Shown here piece by piece: positions 56,389-64,000 of a stretch of DNA of 64,000 nucleotides (position 1 is the stretch's first letter; the number at the start of each line of letters is the position of its first letter). The stretch is taken from positions 124,001 to 188,000 of the forward strand of contig NZ_JALDAY010000015.1 of assembly GCF_022698165.1 (NCBI RefSeq). Direction: 5' to 3'. The DNA comes from Streptomyces cylindrosporus. GTDB lineage: Bacteria; Actinomycetota; Actinomycetes; Streptomycetales; Streptomycetaceae. The translations under genes and the position numbers were made by a program. The notes beneath the pieces are model-generated. The model was not told the origin of the DNA, made no database searches, and saw nothing but the letters and a program-made list of their open reading frames with translations.

Positions 56389-57642
56389 ATGTCAGGAATG
56401 GTTCAGACGCTCCGCGAGCGTCGCGCCAGCGTCTGGGAGCAGATGAAGGGGCTCGCGGACAAGGCGAGCGAGGAGAACCGCGCCTTCTCCGCCGAGGAGC
56501 AGGGCCAGTGGGACGCGATGACCGAGGAGCTCGACAACCTCGACAAGCGCATCAAGTCCGCGCTGGACACCGAGCAGCGCGCCAAGGACGCCGACGACGC
56601 CTTCAACCGCCTGCACGGCAACGGCGGCGGCCAGGGCGGCGGAAGCGGCCAGCGGGGCACCGGCCCACAGCCGCCGGAGGGCCAGCAGGCCTCCGAGCTG
56701 CGCAACTGGATGCGCGGCGAGGGTCCCCGCTTCTACGAGGTCAAGCCGTCCGGGCCGATCGACGTCCGTAGCCTCACCAAGGGCTCCGCGACGGCCGGCG
56801 GCAACACGGTGCCGACCAACTTCTACGACCGCCTGGTCCAGCACCTCATCCAGACCAGCGCGATCCTCCAGTCCGGGGCGACGATCCTCAACACCGACTC
56901 CGGCGAGACGATCCAGATCCCGAAGACCACCGCGCACTCCACGGCGGCGATCGTCACCGAAGGCAACGCGATCGGGGCCAGCGAGCCCACGTTCGGCCAG
57001 GTCCCGCTCGGCGCCTACAAGTACGGCGCCCTCATCCAGGTCTCCCGCGAGCTCCTGGACGACACCGGCGTCGACCTGGAGGGCTACCTCGCCATGCAGG
57101 CCGGCCGCGCGCTCGGCAACGCGTTCGGCGCGCACGCCATCACCGGCACCGGCACCGGCCAGCCGCGCGGTGTGGTCACCGACGCGACCACGGGCGTCAC
57201 CGGCGCCACCGGCGTGACGGGCGCGTTCAGCTCGGACAACCTCATCGACCTGTTCTTCTCCGTCATCGCCCCCTACCGGCGCTCGGAGGCGGCGGTGTGG
57301 ATGATGGCGGACTCGTCGATCGCCAACGCCCGCAAGCTCAAGGACACGACCGGCCAGTACATCTGGCAGCCGGGTCTCCAGGCGGGCGTCCCGGACACGA
57401 TCCTCGGCAAGCCCGTGCTGACCGAGCCGAACATGGCCGCGGTCGGCCTGTCGGCGAAGTCGGTGGCCTTCGGCGACATGTCGCAGTACTTCGTGCGGCT
57501 CGCCGGCGGCATCCGCTTCGAGCGCTCGGACGACTACGCCTTCAACACCGACTTGGTCACCTTCCGGGCGCTCATGCGCGCGGACGGCGCCCTCGTCGAC
57601 CTGACCGGCGCCGTCAAGACGTTCGCCGGCGGGGCTTCCTGA
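56389..57642 (+). CDS. Major capsid protein (HK97 fold)
   Basis: 417 residues. The N-terminal delta-like helical region (about 1-75, LRERRASVWEQMKGLADKAS, EELDNLDKRIKSALD) and a Gly/Gln-rich linker (about 80-100) precede the HK97 fold (about 110-415: TVPTNFYDRLVQHLIQTSAI, IPKTTAHSTAAIVTEGNAIG, GRALGNAFGAHAITGTGTGQ, MMADSSIANARKLKDTTGQY). The delta domain should be removed by the upstream protease. Confidence 0.95.
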   Translation: MSGMVQTLRERRASVWEQMKGLADKASEENRAFSAEEQGQWDAMTEELDNLDKRIKSALDTEQRAKDADDAFNRLHGNGGGQGGGSGQRGTGPQPPEGQQASELRNWMRGEGPRFYEVKPSGPIDVRSLTKGSATAGGNTVPTNFYDRLVQHLIQTSAILQSGATILNTDSGETIQIPKTTAHSTAAIVTEGNAIGASEPTFGQVPLGAYKYGALIQVSRELLDDTGVDLEGYLAMQAGRALGNAFGAHAITGTGTGQPRGVVTDATTGVTGATGVTGAFSSDNLIDLFFSVIAPYRRSEAAVWMMADSSIANARKLKDTTGQYIWQPGLQAGVPDTILGKPVLTEPNMAAVGLSAKSVAFGDMSQYFVRLAGGIRFERSDDYAFNTDLVTFRALMRADGALVDLTGAVKTFAGGAS

Positions 57643-57712
57643 CCCGCAACTTCCGGCCGGAGGCGGCACACACCGCCTCCGGCCGTCCAGCCCGAGACTT
57701 CTGGGAGATGCC

Positions 57713-57928
57713 ATGGCCAAGGGCCAGCAAGTACTCGCCACCGACCTGTCGCTTGCCGTCGGCGCAGCTCTCGCGGCTCTGACGAGCGCCGCAGGTACCC
57801 CCGCCGCGGGCACGGTCGACGTCACCGCGACGCCGACGCAGGCCGCGATCAACAACAACTTCGCGACCATCGTGACCAGGCTCAACGCGATCACGGCGGT
57901 GCTCAAGGACGCCGGGATCCTCGCCTGA
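57713..57928 (+). CDS. Small head-associated (head-fibre-like) protein
   Basis: 71 residues, with LATDLSLAVGAALAALTSAA and TQAAINNNFATIVTRLNAI. The C-terminal pattern resembles phage head-fibre N-termini. One-base overlap with the next gene. Confidence 0.55.
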   Translation: MAKGQQVLATDLSLAVGAALAALTSAAGTPAAGTVDVTATPTQAAINNNFATIVTRLNAITAVLKDAGILA

Positions 57929-58209
57929 TGGCTCGCGCTATCCCCCTCGCCACCGGCACGGCCGACGCCCAGGCCGTGACCGGGGCGTGCACGCTCGTGG
58001 GCTTCTCCGCGCGGGAGACCGGCGGAACCAACTCGGCCGACGTGACCTTCCGGGACGGCACCGACGCCAGCGGGGCGATCAAGGCGATCGCCCGCCTGGT
58101 CGCCAACGGCAGCCAGGCCGGTCCGCTGCCGCCCGTGGACTTCGCGACCGGCATCTTCATCGACCGCTCAGGCACCGGCTCTTCCGAGCTGGTCCTCTAC
58201 CTGCTGTGA
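57928..58209 (+). CDS. Small structural protein, perhaps capsid decoration
   Basis: 93 residues, beta-rich (GACTLVGFSARETGGTNSAD, VDFATGIFIDRSGTGSSEL). A location right after the capsid gene fits a decoration or stabilising protein. Confidence 0.55.
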   Translation: MARAIPLATGTADAQAVTGACTLVGFSARETGGTNSADVTFRDGTDASGAIKAIARLVANGSQAGPLPPVDFATGIFIDRSGTGSSELVLYLL

Positions 58210-58215
58210 GGAAGC

Positions 58216-58560
58216 ATGCAGATCCGTATGAAGACCACCGTGTCCGGCTCGCGCAACGGGGTCCCCTGGCCGCCGCGTGGCGAGACCGTCGAGCTGCCCG
58301 ACGACGAGGCGACCGCTCTGTGCGCCTCCGGCATGGCCGAGCCCGTCGAGCATGATGAGGAAGCGTCGGAGGCGATCGGCGACGAAGAGACTCGGCCGGC
58401 ACCTGACGACGACGTGGAGAAGCGGACGCTGACCACCCAGACCGCCGCAGCCGTCACGCCGGGCGCGGGCGACTCGCAGCCGAAGACGCTAGCCAAGCAG
58501 GCGGCGCCCGCGAAGAAGACCGCCGCGAAGAAGACGACGGCCGCGCCGGCCAAGGACTGA
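58216..58560 (+). CDS. Small head-module protein with Lys/Ala tail
   Basis: 114 residues. The N-terminal unit (MKTTVSGSRNGVPWPPRG, ELPDDEATALCASGMAEPV) resembles small head/connector proteins of related phages; the C-terminus is a histone-like Lys/Ala/Thr tail (AAPAKKTAAKKTTAAP). Confidence 0.6.
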   Translation: MQIRMKTTVSGSRNGVPWPPRGETVELPDDEATALCASGMAEPVEHDEEASEAIGDEETRPAPDDDVEKRTLTTQTAAAVTPGAGDSQPKTLAKQAAPAKKTAAKKTTAAPAKD

Positions 58561-58561
58561 G

Positions 58562-59212
58562 GTGCCCGGCTTCGGGCTGCTCGTCGACGACTTCGACGAC
58601 GGCGTGCGCGACCCGGCCACGTGGTCTGGCTCGTACGGCGACATCGTCGAGGTGGGCGGCCGGGCCCGGGTGCCGTGCACGACCGCCTACTCGGCCTACG
58701 CCTCGGCCGCCGCGTACACGCTGGCCGGATCGCAGATCGCCTGCCGCGTCTATCCGCCAGCTGCGGGCGGGGCCGGCGTCGAGGCCCTGGCGGAGGTCCT
58801 CGTTCTGTCCAGCGTCGGCGGCACCGACGCGGGCTTCAGCCTCAACCTCGTCACCGGCCTGCTGCACCTCATCTCCCGCACCGGCTACGGCGACCCGAAC
58901 GAAGTGGCCCTGATCTACTCGCCGTCCGCGCACGCATGGGTGAGGCTGCGCGAGGGCGCCGGGACGCTGGCCTGGGACACCTCGGCGGACGGCGCGACCT
59001 GGACGACCCGCCGCAGCGCGACCTCACCGGCCTGGGTGGCCGAGGCGAACCTTGAAGTGATCCTCGCCGGTCACCGCGACAGCGGCGCCGGGGACTACGC
59101 GGAGTTCGACAACTTCAATCTGCTGCGCAAGACCACGGTGGGGGCTGTCGCACGGAACGCGCCCACCCTCACCTCCTTGGCCCGCACCGGGCCGGTCCTG
59201 AGCGGGAGTTGA
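58562..59212 (+). CDS. Beta-sandwich minor structural protein
   Basis: 216 residues, beta-rich, with LLVDDFDDGVRDPATW at the start and WVRLREGAGTLAWDTSADG then FDNFNLL. This layout resembles concanavalin A-like lectin folds on virion surfaces. Possible carbohydrate-binding decoration. GTG start at 58562. Confidence 0.55.
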   Translation: MPGFGLLVDDFDDGVRDPATWSGSYGDIVEVGGRARVPCTTAYSAYASAAAYTLAGSQIACRVYPPAAGGAGVEALAEVLVLSSVGGTDAGFSLNLVTGLLHLISRTGYGDPNEVALIYSPSAHAWVRLREGAGTLAWDTSADGATWTTRRSATSPAWVAEANLEVILAGHRDSGAGDYAEFDNFNLLRKTTVGAVARNAPTLTSLARTGPVLSGS

Positions 59213-59213
59213 T

Positions 59214-60026
59214 ATGGCGTACGACCTCGGCGACGTCGTCCCCCTCGGGGTCACGGTCACCGACGCCGGCGGCACCCTCGTGAACGCCGGGAGCATGGCC
59301 CTGACGATCACGCTGCCGGACGACAGCACGGTCACCGTCACCCCGGTTACCCCGGTCAGCACCGGGACCTACACTTACGACTACGCCACCACGCAGGCCG
59401 GGCGACACCTCGTACGGTGGCTGGCCACGGGCGCCTACGCCAACGCGTACACCGACGTGTTCGACGTCCGCGAGCAGACCCTCGTCGCGATCGTGTCGCT
59501 CGCAGACGCGAAGAAGCAGCTCAACATCGACCTGGCGGACACCAGCCAGGACGACGAGCTACGCGGCTTCATCACCGGCGCATCCCTGGCCGTGGAGCGG
59601 GAACTCGGCACGATCGTCGCCCGGCGCTCCTTCACCGAGCGGCGCGCGGCCGACGGCGACGGCCAGATCCTGCTGAGCAACGTTCCCGTGCTCGCCCTCG
59701 TCAGCGCGCAGAGCCCGGACGGGGCCACGACATGGAACGTCGCCGACCTCGACGTCGACTCGGCCACCGGCCTCGTTGCCGCGAAGACAGGCGCGCCCCT
59801 GAGCGGCGACGTCCAGTTCGTCTACAAGGCCGGCCTGCGGATCGTCCCGGACGACTACCAGCTGGCGACGAACATCATCATCCAGCACCTGTGGGACACC
59901 CAGCGCGGCAAGATGGGCGCGGTCCCTGGCGGCGGCGAAGAGCCGACCTACATGTCCGGCCGAGGCTTCGCCCTTCCGCGCCGGGCCCTGGAACTGCTCG
60001 ACACACCACTCCCGGGGATTGCGTAG
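59214..60026 (+). CDS. Head-tail connector with N-terminal Ig-like domain
   Basis: 270 residues. The first 80 are a beta-sandwich-like part (VTVTDAGGTLVNAGSMALTI, YTYDYATTQAGRHLVRW). The rest fits the gp6-type connector (LADAKKQLNIDLADTSQDDE, LAVERELGTIVARRSFTER, DDYQLATNIIIQHLWDTQRG). A fused connector of this length is larger than the usual 100-150 residues. Confidence 0.75.
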   Translation: MAYDLGDVVPLGVTVTDAGGTLVNAGSMALTITLPDDSTVTVTPVTPVSTGTYTYDYATTQAGRHLVRWLATGAYANAYTDVFDVREQTLVAIVSLADAKKQLNIDLADTSQDDELRGFITGASLAVERELGTIVARRSFTERRAADGDGQILLSNVPVLALVSAQSPDGATTWNVADLDVDSATGLVAAKTGAPLSGDVQFVYKAGLRIVPDDYQLATNIIIQHLWDTQRGKMGAVPGGGEEPTYMSGRGFALPRRALELLDTPLPGIA

Positions 60027-60488
60027 ATGGACAGCTCCCGCGTACCCGAGCTCATCGACAACTTCGTCGCGGCCCTCACGGCCGCCTCGGGCCTGTCCGG
60101 CGTACAGGTCGTCGATGGGCCGTTCGTCACCGACTCGGCGGCCACGGAGTGGGTGTTCGTCGGCTACGACGGTGACCCCGAGGGCGAGTACATGACGGCC
60201 CAGACGACCCAGGAGTGGGCGGGCCTGGGCGCGAAGGCGAAGAACGAGGCCATTCTCCTGACCTGCGCCGTGCTCGTACGGCGCGGCACGACCGACGTGA
60301 AGGCCTGCCGGAAGCGCACCTTCGAGATCTTCGCCGAGGTCGAGGCCGTCGTACGGGCGGACCCATCGGTGGGCATGCCCCCGCCCTCCATCTGCTCGAT
60401 CGCCGAGCACACCTTCCACACCGAGCAGACCGACCGCGGCATCCAAGGCCGCATGCCGTTCACGCTCACCAGTTCCACCCGCATCTGA
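60027..60488 (+). CDS. Tail terminator/completion-like protein
   Basis: 153 residues of alpha/beta type (VPELIDNFVAALTAASGLSG, EILLTCAVLV-like strands, FTLTSSTRI end). The position between connector and tail tube matches tail completion proteins. Confidence 0.6.
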   Translation: MDSSRVPELIDNFVAALTAASGLSGVQVVDGPFVTDSAATEWVFVGYDGDPEGEYMTAQTTQEWAGLGAKAKNEAILLTCAVLVRRGTTDVKACRKRTFEIFAEVEAVVRADPSVGMPPPSICSIAEHTFHTEQTDRGIQGRMPFTLTSSTRI

Positions 60489-60509
60489 CCGCCGAGCAAG
60501 GAGACACCG

Positions 60510-60767
60510 ATGGGCGCCGTACGCCTGCGCAACCTCGGGGAGGCCGTGCACCTGTACGCGCCCCCCGGCAGTCCCAACAGCCTGCCCGTCGACGAGGGTC
60601 AGGTCGTCACCGTCGCCGGACCCCTGGAAGAGACCGACGACGCGTACGTGTGCGGCGAGGACGCCGACGCGCGCGCCTTCCCCAAGTCCCGCTGGGCGGT
60701 CGTGAGCCCGACCTCCCGTACCAAGAAGGCCCCCGCGGCCGATGACGAGAAGGGCGGCGAGGACTGA
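60510..60767 (+). CDS. Small protein before the tail tube gene
   Basis: 85 residues with a beta-type core (HLYAPPGSPNSLPVDEGQVV) and a charged tail. AAGGAG upstream. Function unknown; one-base overlap with the tail tube gene. Confidence 0.55.
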   Translation: MGAVRLRNLGEAVHLYAPPGSPNSLPVDEGQVVTVAGPLEETDDAYVCGEDADARAFPKSRWAVVSPTSRTKKAPAADDEKGGED

Positions 60768-61795
60768 TGGCGACCGGAACCGGTCTCGACGCACAGCTGA
60801 TGGTCGGCCAGGAGAGCGTGTGGGGAACCCTGGTCACCCCCGACCACGCCCTGGAGTTCAACGACGAGTCCCTCAAGCTGGACCCCACGTTCCTGGAGCC
60901 CACCGGACTGCGCGTGGGCACCAAGTTCAAGCGCGCCAGCCGCGTGTCGATCTCCCGCAAGAGCGTGTCCGGCGACGTCACCCTCGAGCACGCCACCCGC
61001 AACATGGGACTGCTGTGGAAGCACGCCCTGGCCTCCAGCGCGGTGCCCACCCAGATCAGCAGCTCGACCGCGTACGAGCAGATCCACGTCCCCGGCGACC
61101 ACCGCGGTCTCGGCCTGACCATCCAGGTCGGACGCCCCGAGCCGTCCACCGGCACCGTGCGCCCGTTCACGTTCGCCGGATGCAAGGTCACTGCCTGGGA
61201 GTTCAGCCTCTCCGACAACGCCATCCCGACGCTGAAGCTCACCTTCGACGGTCGCAGCGAGGACACCGCGACCGCGCTGGCCGCGCCCGCGTACGTGTCC
61301 GGGTCGGCGGTCTTCAGCTTCGCGTCCGCCACGCTGAAGCTGGGCGGCACCGCGACGACAGCGAGCGGCAAGACCACGGTCGCCAGCAACACAGCGGTCG
61401 CCACCATCATCAACGAGATCACCATCGCCGGGGCCGTACCGGTGGCCGCCGACCGGTACGGCATCGGCAACTCCGGCCTGAAGGCCGAGCAGCTGGAGAA
61501 CGACACCCCGACGATCACGGGGTCGCTGGGTGCCGAGTTCGGCAAGACCGAGCTGTACGACGTGTTCTCCTCCAACACGACCAAGGCCCTGGTGCTGGCG
61601 TTGACCGGCGCCGACGCCGGCGGAGGCAACCTCGAAACCCTGGAGTTCGTCCTCCCGGCGGTCAAGTTCAAGCAGGCGGCCCCGAACGTGGGCGGCCCCG
61701 ACGTCGTCTCGATGAGCACCGACTTCGAGGCCTACTCGGACGAGGTCAACCCCGCCATCCAGGTCCGCATCGTCTCGAAGGACACAACCCTGTGA
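60767..61795 (+). CDS. Tail tube (major tail) protein
   Basis: 342 residues matching phage tube proteins: GLDAQLMVGQESVWGTLVTP, KRASRVSISRKSVSGDVTLE, FTFAGCKVTAWEFSLSDNAI, TITGSLGAEFGKTELYDVF. It forms stacked hexamer rings of the non-contractile tail. It is coupled to the tail chaperone gene (GTGA). Confidence 0.88.
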   Translation: MATGTGLDAQLMVGQESVWGTLVTPDHALEFNDESLKLDPTFLEPTGLRVGTKFKRASRVSISRKSVSGDVTLEHATRNMGLLWKHALASSAVPTQISSSTAYEQIHVPGDHRGLGLTIQVGRPEPSTGTVRPFTFAGCKVTAWEFSLSDNAIPTLKLTFDGRSEDTATALAAPAYVSGSAVFSFASATLKLGGTATTASGKTTVASNTAVATIINEITIAGAVPVAADRYGIGNSGLKAEQLENDTPTITGSLGAEFGKTELYDVFSSNTTKALVLALTGADAGGGNLETLEFVLPAVKFKQAAPNVGGPDVVSMSTDFEAYSDEVNPAIQVRIVSKDTTL

Positions 61796-62232
61796 TCAAG
61801 CTGACCGTCGAAGGCCAGGTCTACGAGTTCGACGACCAGAAGATGCTCGTAGCCGAGGCCCGTGAGATCAAGACGCTCACGGGCCTCACGGTGCCGAAGC
61901 TGTTCGCCGGCATCGACGACGGCGACGCGGACGCGATCGCCGCCCTCGTGTTCCTGGCGAAGAAGCGCACGGGGGAGACCCTCCGGTTCTCCGACCTGGA
62001 CACCCTCGACCTCGCAGACGTGAACCTCGACGTCGTCCAGCCCCCCGTCGACACCGAGTCCACGGAGCAGGCCGTGCAGGACGTCCATGAAGCGGCCGTC
62101 GCTGCTGTTGCAGCAGCGGCGGACCCTACGCAGCCGTCCGCCAGTGGGGCGACCCCGACGGACGGTACTGGCGCTACCTCGGTCCCCTCGCCTACTACTT
62201 CAAGTACACCCCTGCCGACATCGGCGCCCTGA
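61792..62232 (+). CDS. Tail assembly chaperone, short form
   Basis: 146 residues. IKLTVEGQVYEFDDQKML, AREIKTLTGLTVPKLFAGI and VFLAKKRTGETLRFSDLDTL are typical of siphovirus tail chaperones. The C-terminal Ala/Thr/Pro-rich part (about 100-146) overlaps the region where the frame is expected to shift. It binds the tape measure protein before tube assembly. Confidence 0.85.
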   Translation: MIKLTVEGQVYEFDDQKMLVAEAREIKTLTGLTVPKLFAGIDDGDADAIAALVFLAKKRTGETLRFSDLDTLDLADVNLDVVQPPVDTESTEQAVQDVHEAAVAAVAAAADPTQPSASGATPTDGTGATSVPSPTTSSTPLPTSAP

Positions 62233-62315
62233 CGATCTTCGAGTTCGACGCGCTCGCCGACACGTGCGACGAGCTCGCCAAGGACGCCGGCGCCCAGCCG
62301 GAGCTGACGGACTAG
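62091..62315 (+). CDS. Tail assembly chaperone, -1 frameshift extension
   Basis: Reading in the -1 frame after 62090 gives an open frame to TAG at 62313 with protein-like sequence (YAAVRQWGDPDGRYWRYLGP, then YYFKYTPADIGALTIFEFDA and CDELAKDAGAQPELTD). It has no start codon of its own, and an in-frame TGA at 62088 limits the slip to 62091-62130. A hairpin CGCTGCTG/CAGCAGCG sits at 62100-62118. No textbook slippery heptamer is visible. The long form should be a minor product. Confidence 0.65.
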   Translation, partial: SGRRCCCSSGGPYAAVRQWGDPDGRYWRYLGPLAYYFKYTPADIGALTIFEFDALADTCDELAKDAGAQPELTD

Positions 62316-62515
62316 AGCTCCAGGTACCGCAGCCGGTAACCCTCCCGGTCCCCGGGCCGGTTGCGGATCCAGGTGTCGCCGCTCACCAGCGTGCTGGGAT
62401 CGACGCCGAGCTCGCGGCCCTTGTCCACCAGCTCGCACAGCTCGGCGAAGGTGATCCCGTCCCGCTTGGACTTCTCGGTGACCTTGAGACTGGTGCTGCT
62501 CTGAATCTCGACCAT
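62312..62515 (-). CDS. Leftward moron-like gene in the tail module
   Basis: 67 residues (MVEIQSSTSLKVTEKSKRDG, TFAELCELVDKGRELGVDPS, ending RYLEL), with a helix then strands. ATG at 62515 with AAGGGGGG upstream, and its own promoter. It ends by sharing the stop region (CTAG) with the chaperone extension. It interrupts the tail genes on the opposite strand, as lysogeny-expressed morons do. Confidence 0.7.
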   Translation of the reverse strand: MVEIQSSTSLKVTEKSKRDGITFAELCELVDKGRELGVDPSTLVSGDTWIRNRPGDREGYRLRYLEL

Positions 62516-62541
62516 GCTTTCCCCCCTTGGCAGTTGGGCCG

Positions 62542-62571
62542 ATTGTTCCCACCGGACCCCAACTCGGTCAA
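62542..62571 (-). promoter_or_regulatory. Promoter of the leftward moron-like gene
   Basis: Read leftward: TTGACC (62571-62566), 18 bases, AACAAT (62547-62542), then a ribosome site at 62530-62521 and ATG at 62515. The -35 matches the sigma-70 consensus at 5 of 6 bases. Confidence 0.6.
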
Positions 62572-62588
62572 CTGGATCAGGAGGGGCC

Positions 62589-63071
62589 ATGGTCGCTGAT
62601 GTGACTCTGCGGACCGGCCGGGATCTCGCGCGGATCACGGCCGAGCTGCGGCGCATGAACAACCCGGAGCTGAAGAAGCGGTTCCGGCAGGAACTGCGGG
62701 CGGCCGGCAAGCCCATGGTGCCGGCCGTGCGGCAGGCGATCCGGCAGATCCCCTCCAAGCGCGGCTACAGCGCCGACGGGCTGCGCGGGAACATGTCGCG
62801 GGCCGTGAAGCTCGAAGTGCGCACCACCGGGCGGGACGCGGGCGTCAGGCTGCGCGTCGACGGCCGCAAGATGCCCGACAAGATGAAGGCCCTCCAGGCG
62901 TACATGGAGGGCGTCAAGCCCCGCTGGAGGCACCCGGTTTACGGCAACCGGGAGGTGTGGGTGCAGCAGCCCCCGCAGCCGTACTTCTACCGCACGGTCG
63001 AGCCCATGGGGCTGCGCGCCCAGCAGAACATCCAGCGGGCCGCCGACAGCGTGGCCCGCGACATCACGTAA
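62589..63071 (+). CDS. HK97 gp10-like tail/neck protein
   Basis: 160 residues, basic, with LARITAELRRMNNPELKKRF, SRAVKLEVRTTGRDAGVRLR and a C-terminal PQPYFYRTVEP then helix. It resembles HK97 gp10 family tail-joining proteins, usually found between connector and tail tube, but here it follows the chaperone genes. GGAGGGG upstream of the ATG at 62589. Confidence 0.65.
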   Translation: MVADVTLRTGRDLARITAELRRMNNPELKKRFRQELRAAGKPMVPAVRQAIRQIPSKRGYSADGLRGNMSRAVKLEVRTTGRDAGVRLRVDGRKMPDKMKALQAYMEGVKPRWRHPVYGNREVWVQQPPQPYFYRTVEPMGLRAQQNIQRAADSVARDIT

Positions 63072-63155
63072 CACCCCGCTGTCCCGCACACGTATGACCT
63101 GACGTACTGAACGGCGCCACCGCGCCCCGACCCCAGCGAGGGGAGGTGGCGCGGC

Positions 63156-64000
63156 GTGTCGACGCGTACCAGCCGGGTCGTGTGGGACCTGATCGCCCGC
63201 GACAACGCCAGCCGGACCTTCGCCAGGGTCAGCGGCGCGGCGAACGGCCTCTCCCGGACCGGCGCCGGAGTGGGTGCGGCCCTGCGGCGCTCCTTCGCCG
63301 CGGGCAGCGTCGCCGCCGCAGGCCTCGGAGTCTCCGTCCTCAAGATGGCGGGCGACTTCGAGAAGAACATGAACCGCGTCGAGGCCCTCAGCGGCGCGAC
63401 CGGTTCGCAGCTGGAGAAGCTGCGCAACCAGGCCAAGGAGCTCGGCCGCAGCACCCAGTACGGGGCCGCCCAGTCCGCCGACGCGATGGCCCAGCTGGCG
63501 ACGGCCGGCCTGAACGTCAACCAGATCTACGGCGCGATGCCCAGCGTGCTGTCGCTCGCCTCCAGCGAGCAGCTGGACCTGACCCGGGCCGCGGAGATCA
63601 CCACGTCGGTCCTCACCGGCTACGGGATGTCCGTCAAGGAGATCCCGCACGCCGTCGACGCCATGGTGAAGGCCTCCGTCAAGGCCAACACCTCGGTCGA
63701 CGACCTCGGCGAGGCCTTCAAGTACTCCGGGCCGATCGCCCACCAGGCGGGCATCAAGTTCGAGGAAGCAGCCGCCGCGACCGCCCTCATGGGCAACGCC
63801 GGCATCAAGGCCTCCATGGCCGGTACCGCGCTGCGCGGCGCCGTCACCCGCCTCCTGTCGCCCACCGACAAGATCAAGAAGACGCTCGACAACCTCGGGG
63901 TCAGCGTCACCACGTCCGGCGGCAAGCTGCGCCCGCTGACGGACATCGTCGGCCAGCTGGCGAAGAAGGGCGCCACCACCGGCGACATCATGACGATCTT
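63156..64000 (+). CDS. Tape measure protein, 3' end outside window
   Basis: 281 residues visible. GTG at 63156 after GGGGAGG. TP901-like tape measure start: RTSRVVWDLIARDNASRTFA, LRRSFAAGSVAAAGLGVSVL, MAGDFEKNMNRVEALSGATG, GQSADAM-type repeats and TAGLNVNQIYGAMPSVLSLA. It sets tail length and continues past the window edge. Confidence 0.92.
   Translation, partial: MSTRTSRVVWDLIARDNASRTFARVSGAANGLSRTGAGVGAALRRSFAAGSVAAAGLGVSVLKMAGDFEKNMNRVEALSGATGSQLEKLRNQAKELGRSTQYGAAQSADAMAQLATAGLNVNQIYGAMPSVLSLASSEQLDLTRAAEITTSVLTGYGMSVKEIPHAVDAMVKASVKANTSVDDLGEAFKYSGPIAHQAGIKFEEAAAATALMGNAGIKASMAGTALRGAVTRLLSPTDKIKKTLDNLGVSVTTSGGKLRPLTDIVGQLAKKGATTGDIMTI

Larger units (their letters stand above)
19950..64000 (+). 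mobile_element. Temperate siphovirus prophage, right end outside window
   Basis: Continuous phage gene set: serine integrase, divergent HTH switch, many small overlapping early genes, a tRNA, terminase pair, portal, prohead protease, HK97-fold capsid, tail tube, tail chaperone and tape measure. All late genes except one moron-like gene run rightward. The left boundary is the broken dipeptidase gene. At least 44 kb is present; lysis genes and attR are not reached. Confidence 0.95.

Noticed and set aside
55210..57642. 810-codon frame running through protease leader and capsid
   Set aside because: Its second half is the capsid gene itself; the first half is an out-of-frame reading of the protease gene and a leader.
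19950..64000. CRISPR array or known restriction-modification genes
   Set aside because: No regularly spaced repeats and no methylase or REase motifs were seen.
19950..64000. Integrative conjugative element instead of phage
   Set aside because: Terminase, portal, protease, capsid, tail tube and tape measure genes are all present; no FtsK/TraB-type transfer gene is seen.

Overview
The window is very GC-rich, uses GTG and TTG starts freely, and carries a conservon, an aquaglyceroporin/glycerol kinase pair and leaderless promoters. This points to a Streptomyces (or close actinomycete) chromosome. From about 19.95 kb to the right-hand edge the chromosome is replaced by a temperate siphovirus prophage that continues beyond the window.

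Host part (1-19,950). A partial SMC-like coiled-coil ATPase enters from the left edge. A small membrane protein on the other strand follows, then a conservon (sensor-kinase-like CvnA, roadblock CvnB, DUF742 CvnC, GTPase-like CvnD) in which a fused hydantoinase/5-oxoprolinase gene lies between cvnC and cvnD. A strong two-way terminator separates this from leftward glpF-glpK. Next, also leftward, are an EAL-CBS-GGDEF protein with a degenerate EAL domain and a thiolase/OB-fold pair. The last host gene, a secreted VanX-like D-Ala-D-Ala dipeptidase, is cut off after its FDCFDP motif by the prophage, so it lacks the last catalytic and zinc-binding residues.

Prophage left end (19,950-23,200): attL, a large serine integrase, a membrane-anchored Pro/Ser/Thr-rich protein, a leftward repressor-like HTH gene and a rightward, probably leaderless, Cro-like HTH gene. 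The operator/promoter in front of the Cro-like gene recurs almost exactly 16.7 kb away, in front of a DUF932 gene at 39,977.

Early region (23,200-49,250): about 45 small, mostly unknown genes, many joined by 4-base ATGA/GTGA overlaps. Recognisable products are a RusA resolvase, a replication-initiator-like HTH protein with GGATC repeats inside its gene, an HU-like protein, a WhiB-like protein with unusual cysteine spacing, a RanBP2-type zinc-finger microprotein, DUF3846-, DUF6085- and DUF932-like proteins, a tRNA-Ile(UAU), and a free-standing Spo11/Topo VI-A-like (Mini-A type) protein. Perfect hairpins at 31,855, 41,232, 47,739, 48,279 and 49,499 divide the region into transcription units.

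Junction and late region (49,250-64,000): two leftward accessory genes and a small HTH gene are followed by an HNH nuclease, small and large terminase, portal, prohead protease, HK97-fold major capsid protein, small head proteins, connector, tail completion, tail tube, a tail-assembly chaperone with a likely -1 frameshift, a leftward moron-like gene with its own promoter, a gp10-like protein and the start of the tape measure gene. Lysis genes, tail fibres, attR and the 3' part of the dipeptidase gene should lie to the right of the window.
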